64,000 nt of DNA from contig NZ_JAIFZM010000011.1 in NCBI RefSeq assembly GCF_022095695.1, positions 1 to 64,000 on the forward strand, read 5' to 3'. Numbering within the stretch: position 1 is the first letter of the stretch; the number at the start of each line of letters is the position of its first letter. The stretch comes from Oceanobacillus jordanicus (GTDB taxonomy: Bacteria; Bacillota; Bacilli; Bacillales; Amphibacillaceae). Positions 47,910 through 56,519 of the stretch are shown here, piece by piece. A program made the translations under genes and the position numbers. Under the pieces are notes generated by a model, which was not told where the DNA came from, ran no database searches, and worked only from the letters and a program-made list of their open reading frames with translations.

Positions 47910-48053
47910 AAAGTGAAACTTCAATCAGTGGTGACATTCTTCCCCCACTGATTGTTAGTTGAACGAATCGGAGTGTTAGCGTCCGTTTTCTCTCACTAAA
48001 AACTAACGATTTCACCTCATGTTTTGAAGTGGGGGTCTTACGGACGGTTGCAC
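47910..48053 (+). repeat. Structured intergenic repeat, copy 2
   Basis: The second copy of the element at 29760-29907, in the same orientation, lying between the phoR terminator and the polA promoter. The first hairpin here is AATCAGTGG/CCACTGATT, the second stem GTTAGTT/AACTAAC is perfect, and the 3' tail TCTTACGGACGGTTGCAC is retained. It fills most of the 325-bp polA-phoR gap. Confidence 0.75.
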
Positions 48054-48067
48054 TGGGATAAAAAGAA

Positions 48068-48108
48068 AGAAGATGACCCTATAGCTAAAAGGGGCACCCT
48101 CTTCCATT
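48068..48108 (-). terminator. Terminator of phoPR
   Basis: On the minus strand GAAGAGGGTGCCCC pairs with GGGTCATCTTC (imperfect) and runs into TTTCTTTTT, 30 bases past the phoR stop. Confidence 0.6.
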
Positions 48109-48136
48109 CTCCATATGCTGTACAAAATATTAATTA

Positions 48137-49513
48137 TTAATCGATCAGTTCTTTTTTAAAAGTAACAGACACTGTTGTGCCTTTATTCAGGTCACTACTG
48201 ATTTGAATATCCCCTCTATGGACTTCCACAATATGTTTTACAATAGCTAGACCAAGCCCCGTGCCACCTGTATCTCTGCTCCTCGCCTTGTCAACACGGT
48301 AAAAACGTTCAAAAATGCGTGGCAATGCTTCTTGGGCTATCCCAATTCCTGTATCCCTCACTTCTATCATAACCTCATCTTTGGTGTTTTCACCATTAAT
48401 CCAGATCTGCCCATTGACAGGGGTATAATTGATCGCATTATCTAGAAGGTTAATAATGACTTGCTTTAAACGCTCTTTATCTGCTTTTATTATTGCCTCA
48501 TCACTAATATTAACGGATAGCAAAAGCTTCTTTTTATCCATTTTATGTTTCATCAACATGGCCACTTCGGATACAACTTGCTTTAAATTAATTTCAGATA
48601 ATACTAGCTGGAAATCTTCCTTTTCAAGTCGAGATAAAATAAGGAGATCTTCAATTAGTAATTGCAAACGTTCACTCTCATTATAAATAATACCGAGGAA
48701 TTCCTTACTAGCTTCTTTATCATCCATCGTGCCATCCAAAAGAGTTTCCGCAAACCCTTTAATCGATGTAATAGGAGTCTTCAGTTCATGCGAAACATTG
48801 GCAACAAAGTCCTTGCGCATTAACTCCAGCTTTTTCATTTCTGTAATATCATATATGACTAATACCGCACCTTTTAGCATGCCTTTTTCATTAAAAATTG
48901 GTGCACCGACTATTTCCAAATAGATTTTATCAATGCCTTTATAGTGGGTAAACGCTTCTTTTACATTTTTTTCATATAAGAATGTCTTTTGTACCGTTTC
49001 ATGAATAATTTCATTCTCTAATATATCGTAATAAAGGTGCCCCTTATAATCCTTTGGTACACCGCCAAAGATGTGGATGAATTTCCGGTTAACAAAATGA
49101 ATATATCCTTTTGCATCAACTAGAATAAGACCACTTTGTGTATTATCAATTACAGTTGATAATTGCTCCGATTGCATCTTCTCGTGCCTGGCGAACTCCC
49201 CAATATTACGAGCAAGGGAATTTATTTTTGCACTTAATAAACCAATGCTATCATTGCTGGGATGATGGAATCTAGCACGATAGTTTCCCTTCACTATTTC
49301 TTCAATGGTACTTGTCGCTTTCTTTATCGGACGTATGTAACGTTCATAAAGATGCATTAAAAATAATGTTAAAATTATAAACTGGGTTAGTAGAACAGAC
49401 CCTAAAATAACTATGTTATCAACAATTTGGTACAGGACAAGTCCTGTGGCGAAAACCACAATGAAAACGCCAAATAAATAAGTAGCTAGTGGTTTCTTAA
49501 AGAGTGCTTTCAT
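48137..49513 (-). CDS. phoR: Phosphate-sensing histidine kinase PhoR, short form
   Basis: The sensor kinase of the PhoPR system controlling phosphate starvation. The 458-residue protein has two transmembrane helices almost back to back (about 10-30 and 35-56), a HAMP segment (about 58-110), a PAS domain (about 115-225), HisKA with H242 in NVSHELKTPITS, and a HATPase domain with the G boxes DTGIGI and GTGLGLAIV. The large outer domain of B. subtilis PhoR is missing. It overlaps phoP by four bases. Confidence 0.9.
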   Translation of the reverse strand: MKALFKKPLATYLFGVFIVVFATGLVLYQIVDNIVILGSVLLTQFIILTLFLMHLYERYIRPIKKATSTIEEIVKGNYRARFHHPSNDSIGLLSAKINSLARNIGEFARHEKMQSEQLSTVIDNTQSGLILVDAKGYIHFVNRKFIHIFGGVPKDYKGHLYYDILENEIIHETVQKTFLYEKNVKEAFTHYKGIDKIYLEIVGAPIFNEKGMLKGAVLVIYDITEMKKLELMRKDFVANVSHELKTPITSIKGFAETLLDGTMDDKEASKEFLGIIYNESERLQLLIEDLLILSRLEKEDFQLVLSEINLKQVVSEVAMLMKHKMDKKKLLLSVNISDEAIIKADKERLKQVIINLLDNAINYTPVNGQIWINGENTKDEVMIEVRDTGIGIAQEALPRIFERFYRVDKARSRDTGGTGLGLAIVKHIVEVHRGDIQISSDLNKGTTVSVTFKKELID

Positions 49514-50205
49514 GTAGTAGGCTCCTCCAATTTATACCCGAGACCGCGTACTGTTTTAATATATTTAGGTTTTTTTGTGTCCGGTTCGATTTTATCTCGT
49601 AAATGGGATACATGGACATCTACTATTCTTGTATCTCCAACAAAATCATAATCCCAAACACCGCTCAACAGTTGATCACGTGAGATTACCTTTCCTTTAT
49701 TGTTTGCCAGATAATGAAGTAATTCAAATTCTTTTCTTGTAAATGTTATGACCCTATCAGCAATTTCAGCCTCATAGCGCTCAGGGTAGACAATTAGTTC
49801 CCCTATTTTTAAAGAGGAATAGGTTGATTTGCTTACCTTGTTAGATCGTCTTAGGATAGCTTTCATTCTGGCAATTACTTCTTTAGGACTAAACGGTTTT
49901 GTCAAATAATCATCAGCGCCTAATTCAAGACCAAGTACTTTATCAAACTCTTCATCTTTAGCAGTGAGCATGAGGATGGGTGTATCAATTTTGTTATTAC
50001 GGAGGTACTTGCATACTTCCATCCCATCCATTTCAGGTAGCATGAGATCAAGAATGATTAAATCATAGTCATTTGCCTCAGCCTTTTTAATCGCTTCGGC
50101 TCCATCATATGCTACATCTGTCTGAAATCCTGCTTTCTCAATATTGAAATTAAGAAGTGTCACAATGGACTTCTCATCATCTACAATAAGTATATTTTGC
50201 TTCAT
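49510..50205 (-). CDS. phoP: Response regulator PhoP
   Basis: An OmpR-type regulator that activates or represses Pho regulon genes under phosphate limitation. The 231-residue protein has a receiver domain (D9-D10 acidic pair, phosphorylated D53, conserved K in LTKPFSP) and a C-terminal winged helix (about 130-228, ending VRGLGYKLE). It is first in the phoPR operon, and its promoter region has TTNACA-like repeats that could be its own binding sites. Confidence 0.95.
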   Translation of the reverse strand: MKQNILIVDDEKSIVTLLNFNIEKAGFQTDVAYDGAEAIKKAEANDYDLIILDLMLPEMDGMEVCKYLRNNKIDTPILMLTAKDEEFDKVLGLELGADDYLTKPFSPKEVIARMKAILRRSNKVSKSTYSSLKIGELIVYPERYEAEIADRVITFTRKEFELLHYLANNKGKVISRDQLLSGVWDYDFVGDTRIVDVHVSHLRDKIEPDTKKPKYIKTVRGLGYKLEEPTT

Positions 50206-50271
50206 TCAAAATCCCCATTTCTCTAGAGAATATCGTATCTATTACCATTTAATTACGTTCGACCTACCCTC

Positions 50272-50300
50272 ATCTTACAATGAATAGGTGACAATGTGAA
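50272..50300 (-). promoter_or_regulatory. SigA promoter of phoPR
   Basis: TTCACA (50300-50295) and TAAGAT (50277-50272) are spaced 17 bases. Upstream, TTAACA (50320-50315) and TTTAAT (50309-50304) are spaced five bases apart and could be PhoP-box repeats. Confidence 0.5.
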
Positions 50301-50446
50301 CATATTAAAAACTTTGTTAACTAAAATTTACAAAAAACATCTTAGACTGGGGATCTAGATAATGAAAATGTAGAGAAGAATGAGTAGAAGAATCGAATAC
50401 CACACACTGAAAATACGTCCCAACACAGCCTCTTGAAAAGGAAAAT

Positions 50447-50472
50447 GTCGAACGTCATGTTGCCCGTTCGAC
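50447..50472 (-). terminator. Hairpin after the MaoC-type gene
   Basis: GTCGAACG/CGTTCGAC is a perfect 8-bp stem with a 10-nt loop, followed by a T-rich stretch on the minus strand. The rest of 50340-50446 shows nothing recognisable. Confidence 0.55.
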
Positions 50473-50497
50473 CTGGTTTAATAGGTATCTTCCTTGA

Positions 50498-50974
50498 TCA
50501 GAAAAAGTTTTCCAATGAAGTTGCTGTTAATGAATTTGGTTTATATGGCGGGCAAACTTGCAACTTTCCAATAATGACCTTACCTCCATCCGTATCGTAC
50601 CCTGTAACATTGATTGAAACAGTATGATCTTTTTCATCTATAGCTATTACTTCTAAGTTAAATCTTACCTCAGCCTGGTGTAGGACAGGTTTTGGAAAAG
50701 TCATTTCATGCTGTGTAATATGGCTACCTGGACCAGGGAGATGCATTGATACTATGGAGGATACCATCCCAAACAGCAAAACTGACGGAACAATTGGAGC
50801 TTTATATGGAGTCTGTGAAGCATAATCATGTTGAATATATAATGGGTTCGCATCATTTGTTAATCCTAGATAGAGCAATAACTCTTTGTCCTCAATAACT
50901 TTGATTGCCGTATACGTCTCCCCTATCTGTATATCCTTCAACGTCATGCCAAGCTTTCTTTTCTTCCCTAACAC
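50498..50974 (-). CDS. MaoC-like hotdog hydratase
   Basis: A 158-residue single hotdog domain of the MaoC type, related to R-specific enoyl-CoA hydratases. The hydratase-like signature is visible around TNDANPLYIQHDYA, where related enzymes carry the Asp-His pair, followed by the APIVPSVLLFGMVSS segment. The substrate is unknown. The start is GTG at 50974, with GGAGG eight bases upstream; an earlier GTG overlaps the ribosome site. It stands alone between phoP and mdh and is not linked to a fatty-acid operon. Confidence 0.75.
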   Translation of the reverse strand: MLGKKRKLGMTLKDIQIGETYTAIKVIEDKELLLYLGLTNDANPLYIQHDYASQTPYKAPIVPSVLLFGMVSSIVSMHLPGPGSHITQHEMTFPKPVLHQAEVRFNLEVIAIDEKDHTVSINVTGYDTDGGKVIIGKLQVCPPYKPNSLTATSLENFF

Positions 50975-51130
50975 TGCAACCACCTCCGTTTTGTAAGCGC
51001 TTTCTATTATATCAAACCTTTTCTTACTTTACCAGAACAAATGCGAAGAGCCTATGAGACTAATAGGGGGGCAGCAAATAGCCAGAAATACGTTTAGGAA
51101 TTTGTTCACCTAGACAGCAAAATTAATGAT

Positions 51131-51170
51131 AAAAAAAGCCTCCACAGTTTGGAAACTGCAGAGGGCTTTC
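51131..51170 (-). terminator. Terminator of citZ-icd-mdh
   Basis: AAAGCCTC/GAGGGCTTT and CAGTTT/AAACTG arms make a strong hairpin, with a long T run on the minus strand, right after mdh. Confidence 0.85.
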
Positions 51171-51174
51171 ATTA

Positions 51175-52113
51175 CTATCCCAATATGCTTAGAACATTTT
51201 TAACTGAATCTGCTGATTTATCAAGCGCAGTTCTTTCTTCTTCAGTTAAATCAAGTTCAATGATTTCTTCAATACCTTTTCCGCCAAGCACTGTTGGCAC
51301 TCCTAAGTATATATCGCTGTAACCATACTCTCCTTCTAAGTAAGCAATAGATGGAATAACACGACGTTGGTCCTTAAGAATTGCTTCCGCCATAACGGTT
51401 AGGGAAGCTGCAGGAGCATAATAAGCACTTCCATTACCCAGAAGGCCTACAATTTCACCCCCACCTTTGCGTGTACGTTCTACAATGGCGTCAAGGCGAT
51501 CTTTGGAAATAAGCTTTTCTAACGGTATTCCACCAGCATAAGAATAACGGATTAATGGAACCATGTCATCCCCATGTCCACCTAATACAAACCCTGTTAC
51601 GTCTTTAACAGAAAGATTTAATTCTTGGGCTACAAATGTACGGAAACGAGCTGTGTCCAAGACACCAGATTGACCAATTACGCGTTCTTTTGGCAACCCA
51701 GACTCTTTAAATATAGTATACGTCATGGCGTCAACAGGATTTGTTAACACTACGATAAAGGTATCAGGAGAATATTTAACGACTTCCTTGGCTACAGTCT
51801 TCATTATTTTAGCATTTGTATTAACTAAATCGTCACGGCTCATGCCTGGCTTTCTAGCAATCCCGGCTGTAATGATGACAAGATCGGAATCTTTGGTTTC
51901 TTCATAATTAGATGTACCTGTAATATTCGCATCAAAACCTTGTACTGGACTTGCTTCAAGCATGTCCAATGCCTTTCCTTTTGTAGGATCCTCCATGTTT
52001 GGAATATCAACAAGCACGACATCGCCCAATTCTTTTTGTGCTAACATTAAAGCAGTTGTTGCTCCAGTGAAGCCTGATCCGATTACTGATATTTTACTTC
52101 TTTTAATAGCCAT
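51175..52113 (-). CDS. mdh: Malate dehydrogenase
   Basis: Oxidises malate to oxaloacetate with NAD in the TCA cycle. The 312-residue protein is of the LDH-like type: an N-terminal Rossmann motif ([10 protein letters not shown]), NAD-selecting D in VVLVDI, substrate arginines in the [10 protein letters not shown] segment and catalytic H in GGHGDDMVP. It is last in the citZ-icd-mdh cluster, with a perfect hairpin without T run between it and icd. Confidence 0.96.
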   Translation of the reverse strand: MAIKRSKISVIGSGFTGATTALMLAQKELGDVVLVDIPNMEDPTKGKALDMLEASPVQGFDANITGTSNYEETKDSDLVIITAGIARKPGMSRDDLVNTNAKIMKTVAKEVVKYSPDTFIVVLTNPVDAMTYTIFKESGLPKERVIGQSGVLDTARFRTFVAQELNLSVKDVTGFVLGGHGDDMVPLIRYSYAGGIPLEKLISKDRLDAIVERTRKGGGEIVGLLGNGSAYYAPAASLTVMAEAILKDQRRVIPSIAYLEGEYGYSDIYLGVPTVLGGKGIEEIIELDLTEEERTALDKSADSVKNVLSILG

Positions 52114-52142
52114 TTTAACGTCCCCTTTTACAATATTTGCAG

Positions 52143-52171
52143 TGCACCCTCCTTTATGAAAGGAGGGTGCA
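52143..52171. promoter_or_regulatory. Perfect hairpin between icd and mdh
   Basis: TGCACCCTCCTTT and AAAGGAGGGTGCA form a perfect 13-bp stem with a 3-nt loop. No T run follows on either strand, so it looks like an mRNA processing or stability element rather than a terminator. Confidence 0.6.
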
Positions 52172-52190
52172 GAGATTCTATAGCTTATAA

Positions 52191-53462
52191 TTAGTCCATG
52201 TTTTTAATAAGTTCTTGACCAAACTCTGAACATTTAACTTCTTTTGCTCCATCCATAAGTCGAGCAAAATCGTACGTAACTACTTTGGATGCGATTGTTT
52301 TATCCATTGCCTTCGTAATTAAGTCCGCTGCTTCTCTCCACTCTAAGTGTTCAAGCATTAATACAGCAGATAGGATAACAGAAGACGGATTTACTTTGTC
52401 CAGTCCTGCATATTTAGGTGCTGTACCGTGAGTTGCTTCAAAAATGGCATGCCCTGTATCGTAATTAATGTTTGCTCCTGGTGCTATACCAATTCCACCA
52501 ACTTGTGCTGCAAGGGCATCTGAAATATAGTCACCGTTAAGATTCATTGTAGCTACAACATCAAATTCTTTCGGTCTAGTTAAAATCTGTTGTAAGAAAA
52601 TATCGGCAATTGAATCCTTAACTAAGATCTTGCCTGATGCTAAAGCTTCGTCTTGTGCTTTATTTGCAGCATCTTTCCCATCTTTTTCTACAATGCGATC
52701 ATATTCAGCCCAAGTGAAGACTTTATCACCGAATTCTTCTTCAGCCACTTCATATCCCCATGCTTTAAAAGCACCTTCTGTAAATTTCATAATGTTACCT
52801 TTATGTACTAAAGTAACACTCTTACGTCCTTCATTCAGTGCATATTCAATACTTGAACGTACTAGACGTTTTGTACCCTCTTCAGATACTGGCTTCACAC
52901 CAATACCAGACGTTTCAGGGAAGCGAATGTTGCTTACATTCATCTCGTTTTTAAGGAATTCAATAACCTTTTTAACATCATCCGAACCTTTTTGCCATTC
53001 TATTCCTGCGTAGATATCTTCTGTATTTTCACGGAAGATGACCATATCTACATCTTCTGGTCGTTTAACTGGTGATGGAACACCTTCAAAATAACGTACA
53101 GGTCGTAGGCATGTGAATAAGTCCAGTTCTTGACGTAAAGCAACGTTTAATGAACGAATACCACCACCAATTGGTGTAGTAAGCGGTCCTTTAATTGCAA
53201 TTTTGTATTCATTGATTTTATCAAGAGTATCCTTTGGTAGCCATTCTCCTGTCTGATCGAATGCTTTTTGACCAGCAAATACTTCTAACCATTCTATTTT
53301 CTTCGTGCCATTGTAAGCCTTCTCAACAGCAGCTTCAATTACACTGCTTGCTGCAGCCCAAATATCCGGGCCAGTACCATCTCCTTCAATAAATGGAATT
53401 ACTGGAACGTCTGGTACATTCATTTGTCCGTTTTCAACTGTAATTTTTGTTCCTTGTGTCAT
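52191..53462 (-). CDS. icd: Isocitrate dehydrogenase (NADP)
   Basis: Oxidative decarboxylation of isocitrate to 2-oxoglutarate. The 423-residue enzyme has the substrate-site arginines in the [12 protein letters not shown] and CLRPVRYF segments, the serine of that loop (IRSLN), the phosphate-binding [11 protein letters not shown] and metal-binding aspartates in the [13 protein letters not shown] region. Length and motifs fit the Bacillus homodimeric form. It lies between citZ and mdh. Confidence 0.96.
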   Translation of the reverse strand: MTQGTKITVENGQMNVPDVPVIPFIEGDGTGPDIWAAASSVIEAAVEKAYNGTKKIEWLEVFAGQKAFDQTGEWLPKDTLDKINEYKIAIKGPLTTPIGGGIRSLNVALRQELDLFTCLRPVRYFEGVPSPVKRPEDVDMVIFRENTEDIYAGIEWQKGSDDVKKVIEFLKNEMNVSNIRFPETSGIGVKPVSEEGTKRLVRSSIEYALNEGRKSVTLVHKGNIMKFTEGAFKAWGYEVAEEEFGDKVFTWAEYDRIVEKDGKDAANKAQDEALASGKILVKDSIADIFLQQILTRPKEFDVVATMNLNGDYISDALAAQVGGIGIAPGANINYDTGHAIFEATHGTAPKYAGLDKVNPSSVILSAVLMLEHLEWREAADLITKAMDKTIASKVVTYDFARLMDGAKEVKCSEFGQELIKNMD

Positions 53463-53536
53463 CGTAAAAAACCTCCTGTTTCTTTTCTCGATTCTAGTAT
53501 AACGTATTCCCCGTTATCTGTGTCTAGCTATCTCTT

Positions 53537-54652
53537 TTATCTTTCTTCAATTGGAACGTATTTAGGTGACCTTGGTCCATTGTACTCAGCACGTGGACGA
53601 ATCAGTCGATTATTTGAGTATTGCTCCAGAATATGGGCAAGCCATCCTGATGTACGACTTACTGCGAAGATTGGTGTAAACAAATCATGGTCGATTCCCA
53701 AGCTATGGTAAACACTAGCAGAATAGAAATCTACATTAGCAGGAAGACCTTTTGTCTCTTTAATATAATCTTCAATCTCGTGTGACATATTGTACCATTT
53801 GGATTGTCCTGTAAGCTCTGTAAGCTGTCTAGACATTTCCCTCAAGTATTTAGCACGTGGATCACCATCGCGGTACACACGGTGCCCCATCCCCATAATT
53901 TTTTCTTTGTTATCTAACATTCTTTTAATGTAAGGGATCGCATTTTCTTCTTCGCCAATTTCTGTGAGCATTTGCATTACTCGTTCATTTGCCCCACCAT
54001 GCAACGGTCCTTTTAATGCGCCAATTGCTGCCGTAATACCTGAATACACGTCAGATAATGTTGCGACACACACTCTGGCAGTAAAAGTGGAAGCATTAAG
54101 CTCATGGTCTGCGTGAAGAACTAACGCCTTATTTATCGCTTCAACCTCGATTGCTTCAGGTTCCTTGCCATTCAGCATATATAAAATATTTTCAGCATAA
54201 TTATAGTCATGCTTAGGCTGTACTGGCTCCTTACCCTGACGAATTCTTGCGAAAGCAGTTACAATTGTTGATATCTTAGCTTGAATTCGTAACGCTTTCC
54301 GTTTGTTAGCCTCTTCGTCCATAACATCTGCTTCTTCATCATACAGCCCAAGTAAAGAAACCGCTGTACGTAGAGCTGCCATTGGATGAACGGTAGACAG
54401 GTCATAAGAACGCAAATGAGAAATAACTGCATCTGGCAACGACATATTTTCTGCTATCTCTTTTTTGAAAGCATCTAACTCTGACTTATTTGGTAGTTTT
54501 TGATTCCATAATAGATAAATTACTTCTTCAAAGCTAGAATTTTCTGCCAAGTCATCGATTTTGTAACCAACATATGTTAGTTGATCATCAATGATGGAGC
54601 TTATGGAAGATTGTGTTGCTACAACGCCTTCAAGCCCTTTCGTTGTTGTCAT
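53537..54652 (-). CDS. citZ: Citrate synthase
   Basis: Condenses acetyl-CoA and oxaloacetate to enter the TCA cycle. The 371-residue type II-like enzyme shows the catalytic histidines in HADHELNAST and in the GMGHRVY segment, and the aspartate in PANVDFYSA. The length is that of Gram-positive CitZ. It is the first gene of citZ-icd-mdh and has a good SigA promoter, with a possible CcpA site just upstream. Confidence 0.95.
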   Translation of the reverse strand: MTTTKGLEGVVATQSSISSIIDDQLTYVGYKIDDLAENSSFEEVIYLLWNQKLPNKSELDAFKKEIAENMSLPDAVISHLRSYDLSTVHPMAALRTAVSLLGLYDEEADVMDEEANKRKALRIQAKISTIVTAFARIRQGKEPVQPKHDYNYAENILYMLNGKEPEAIEVEAINKALVLHADHELNASTFTARVCVATLSDVYSGITAAIGALKGPLHGGANERVMQMLTEIGEEENAIPYIKRMLDNKEKIMGMGHRVYRDGDPRAKYLREMSRQLTELTGQSKWYNMSHEIEDYIKETKGLPANVDFYSASVYHSLGIDHDLFTPIFAVSRTSGWLAHILEQYSNNRLIRPRAEYNGPRSPKYVPIEER

Positions 54653-54750
54653 TGAAAACCTCTCCTTTTTCTATTAATTGTTCCATTCAATTAGGACCAT
54701 TTAAAAATCGACAATATATTCATAGTTTCATATTGTCATCCCCAAGGCTA

Positions 54751-54779
54751 ATTATAAAGTATTTCGAATGTAATGTGAA
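54751..54779 (-). promoter_or_regulatory. SigA promoter of citZ
   Basis: TTCACA (54779-54774) and a perfect TATAAT (54756-54751) are spaced 17 bases, about 100 bases before citZ. Confidence 0.7.
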
Positions 54780-54780
54780 T

Positions 54781-54794
54781 TGAAACCGATTAAA
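54781..54794. promoter_or_regulatory. Candidate cre (CcpA) site at citZ
   Basis: TGAAACCGATTAAA matches the consensus TGWAANCGNTNWCA at 13 of 14 positions and abuts the -35 box of the citZ promoter. Confidence 0.5.
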
Positions 54795-54934
54795 TTACAG
54801 ATTAATTTTAAAAAAAGTAAATTTCTTCCTTGATTTGCACCTTTCAAAATTGCCCTAAACTGGTACGTCTAATCCTTCACCTAGAAGCATAAATAAAAAG
54901 TATACGTCATTAATTTAATGAATGGGGTCCTTTT

Positions 54935-56044
54935 ATGTACAAGCAGCTTTCTTATCAACTGTTGCGCTTATTTATTGTCATCTTACTATGTACGGTTATT
55001 TTCTTAGTGTTTCATTATACTGCCAAATTCATCTATCCACTAATCATTGCCATTATGCTGTCACTGGGTATGCATCCAGCTGTGACTTTTTTACAAAAAC
55101 GTTTCAAATTTCCTCGGATTGCGGCAACATTGACCGTCATTGTTGCTGCCTTTTTAACGTTTATTAGCTTCATCTTTTTTATTGTGAATGAAGTTATTAA
55201 TGGTGTCATATCTATTGCAGATAAGATTCCTGGTTACTTTACCAAAGGCACACAGATACTGGACCACCTTACGAACAGCTACTTATTACCCTTTTATCAA
55301 AAATTAGCTTCCCTTGTTCACACATTAGACGAGGAGCAGCAAATTACAATTAAAGAAAAGGTTACGGATTTTGCAAATAATATGGCAGTAGCTGCTGCAG
55401 AATTTCTGCAACAGCTACTGTTATCCATACCTGCCTTTGTCAGTACACTTCCAAATTCGGTTACCATTATTATCTTCATCGTTTTGGCTTCTTTTATCAT
55501 TACGAATGACTGGGATTTATTAAATACGAAAATGAAATCCCTTTTTCCAGCTCGTATTAATAGTTCAGGACAACGGATTATGACTCAACTAAAAAAAGCT
55601 ACTGCAGGGTATATAAAAGCGCAGGTAACACTTATCTTCATTACATTTATCGTCATACTTGTCGGCCTAATTGTACTCCAGGTTGATCATCCACTGACCA
55701 TTGCCTTCTTGGCAGCATGTGTGGATCTCTTGCCATATGTTGGGACAGGCATCCTATTTATCCCTTGGATTCTCTATCTTTATATGACAGGTAATTTCCC
55801 ACTAACTATTGGCCTGATTGTTATTTATATGATTATTGTCATTTTACGACAGATCCTAGAACCAAAAGTACTTGCTTCAAGTATTGGCTTACACCCGCTT
55901 GCAGCACTTATTATCTTGTTTGTTGGTGTACAAATGCTTGGCATGCTTGGCTTCCTTATTGCGCCTGTACTATTAATCCTTGTTAACGCGTTTTATAAGG
56001 CTGAAATCCCTCAGAAGATTTGGCAATTCATTGCAAAAGGATAA
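54935..56044 (+). CDS. ytvI: Membrane protein YtvI, AI-2E transporter family
   Basis: A 369-residue integral membrane protein of the AI-2E/PerM family with about eight hydrophobic segments in the usual two-block pattern; the central soluble stretch covers about residues 95-150. It is called a sporulation integral membrane protein in Bacillus, without a defined transported compound. The ribosome site is weak (GGGG). It is on the plus strand, convergent with fxsA, while neighbours are on the minus strand. Confidence 0.85.
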   Translation: MYKQLSYQLLRLFIVILLCTVIFLVFHYTAKFIYPLIIAIMLSLGMHPAVTFLQKRFKFPRIAATLTVIVAAFLTFISFIFFIVNEVINGVISIADKIPGYFTKGTQILDHLTNSYLLPFYQKLASLVHTLDEEQQITIKEKVTDFANNMAVAAAEFLQQLLLSIPAFVSTLPNSVTIIIFIVLASFIITNDWDLLNTKMKSLFPARINSSGQRIMTQLKKATAGYIKAQVTLIFITFIVILVGLIVLQVDHPLTIAFLAACVDLLPYVGTGILFIPWILYLYMTGNFPLTIGLIVIYMIIVILRQILEPKVLASSIGLHPLAALIILFVGVQMLGMLGFLIAPVLLILVNAFYKAEIPQKIWQFIAKG

Positions 56045-56051
56045 CCTACCA

Positions 56052-56441
56052 CTACCATTTCCGATAAATAATGGTGTTTTTACTCATCATCTTCGTAATA
56101 AGTTTACCGATGTATGCTTTGAACGGTGCTCTTGTATATGGGATAACGAGAATAAAACCGGCGATGTCTGTAATAAAACCAGGTGTAAAAAGAAAAATTC
56201 CACCGATTAAAATACAAATACCATCAATGATATAAGGGGTCGGGGCTGATCCATTACGCATAGACAGCTGCGCTTTGTTCCATGTTTCAACACCTTGTTG
56301 CTTTGCAAGTGAAACACCAATAATTCCTGTAAGGATAATTAAGAGTGCCACCCACCATGGGCCAATCATCCCACCTACCCAAATAAACATTCCTATTTCC
56401 AACCCAGATAATAGGAGCATGCTAAGTAACAACCAGCGCAT
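56052..56441 (-). CDS. fxsA: FxsA-like membrane protein
   Basis: A 129-residue FxsA-family protein with three to four hydrophobic segments: about 1-20, 24-44 and a long one near 68-100 broken by the PGFITD turn typical of the family. In E. coli FxsA is linked to phage F exclusion; in Bacillus no role is established. The B. subtilis counterpart lies at the same place, next to pyk. Confidence 0.85.
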   Translation of the reverse strand: MRWLLLSMLLLSGLEIGMFIWVGGMIGPWWVALLIILTGIIGVSLAKQQGVETWNKAQLSMRNGSAPTPYIIDGICILIGGIFLFTPGFITDIAGFILVIPYTRAPFKAYIGKLITKMMSKNTIIYRKW

Positions 56442-56480
56442 ATCGGTACCTCCCTTTTAAATAAATTTAATTTAAAATAT

Positions 56481-56515
56481 AAGAAAAAAAGAAGGTTCTC
56501 CCTTCTTTTTTCTTA
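56481..56515 (-). terminator. Terminator of pfkA-pyk
   Basis: AAGAAAAAAAGAAGG and CCTTCTTTTTTCTT form a long AT-rich stem with a 4-nt loop, six bases past the pyk stop. Confidence 0.7.
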
Positions 56516-56519
56516 CGGA

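Noticed and set aside
47812-48015. 68-codon N-terminal extension of polA
   Set aside because: It has no ribosome site, does not resemble DNA polymerase I, and runs through the polA promoter region and the structured repeat.
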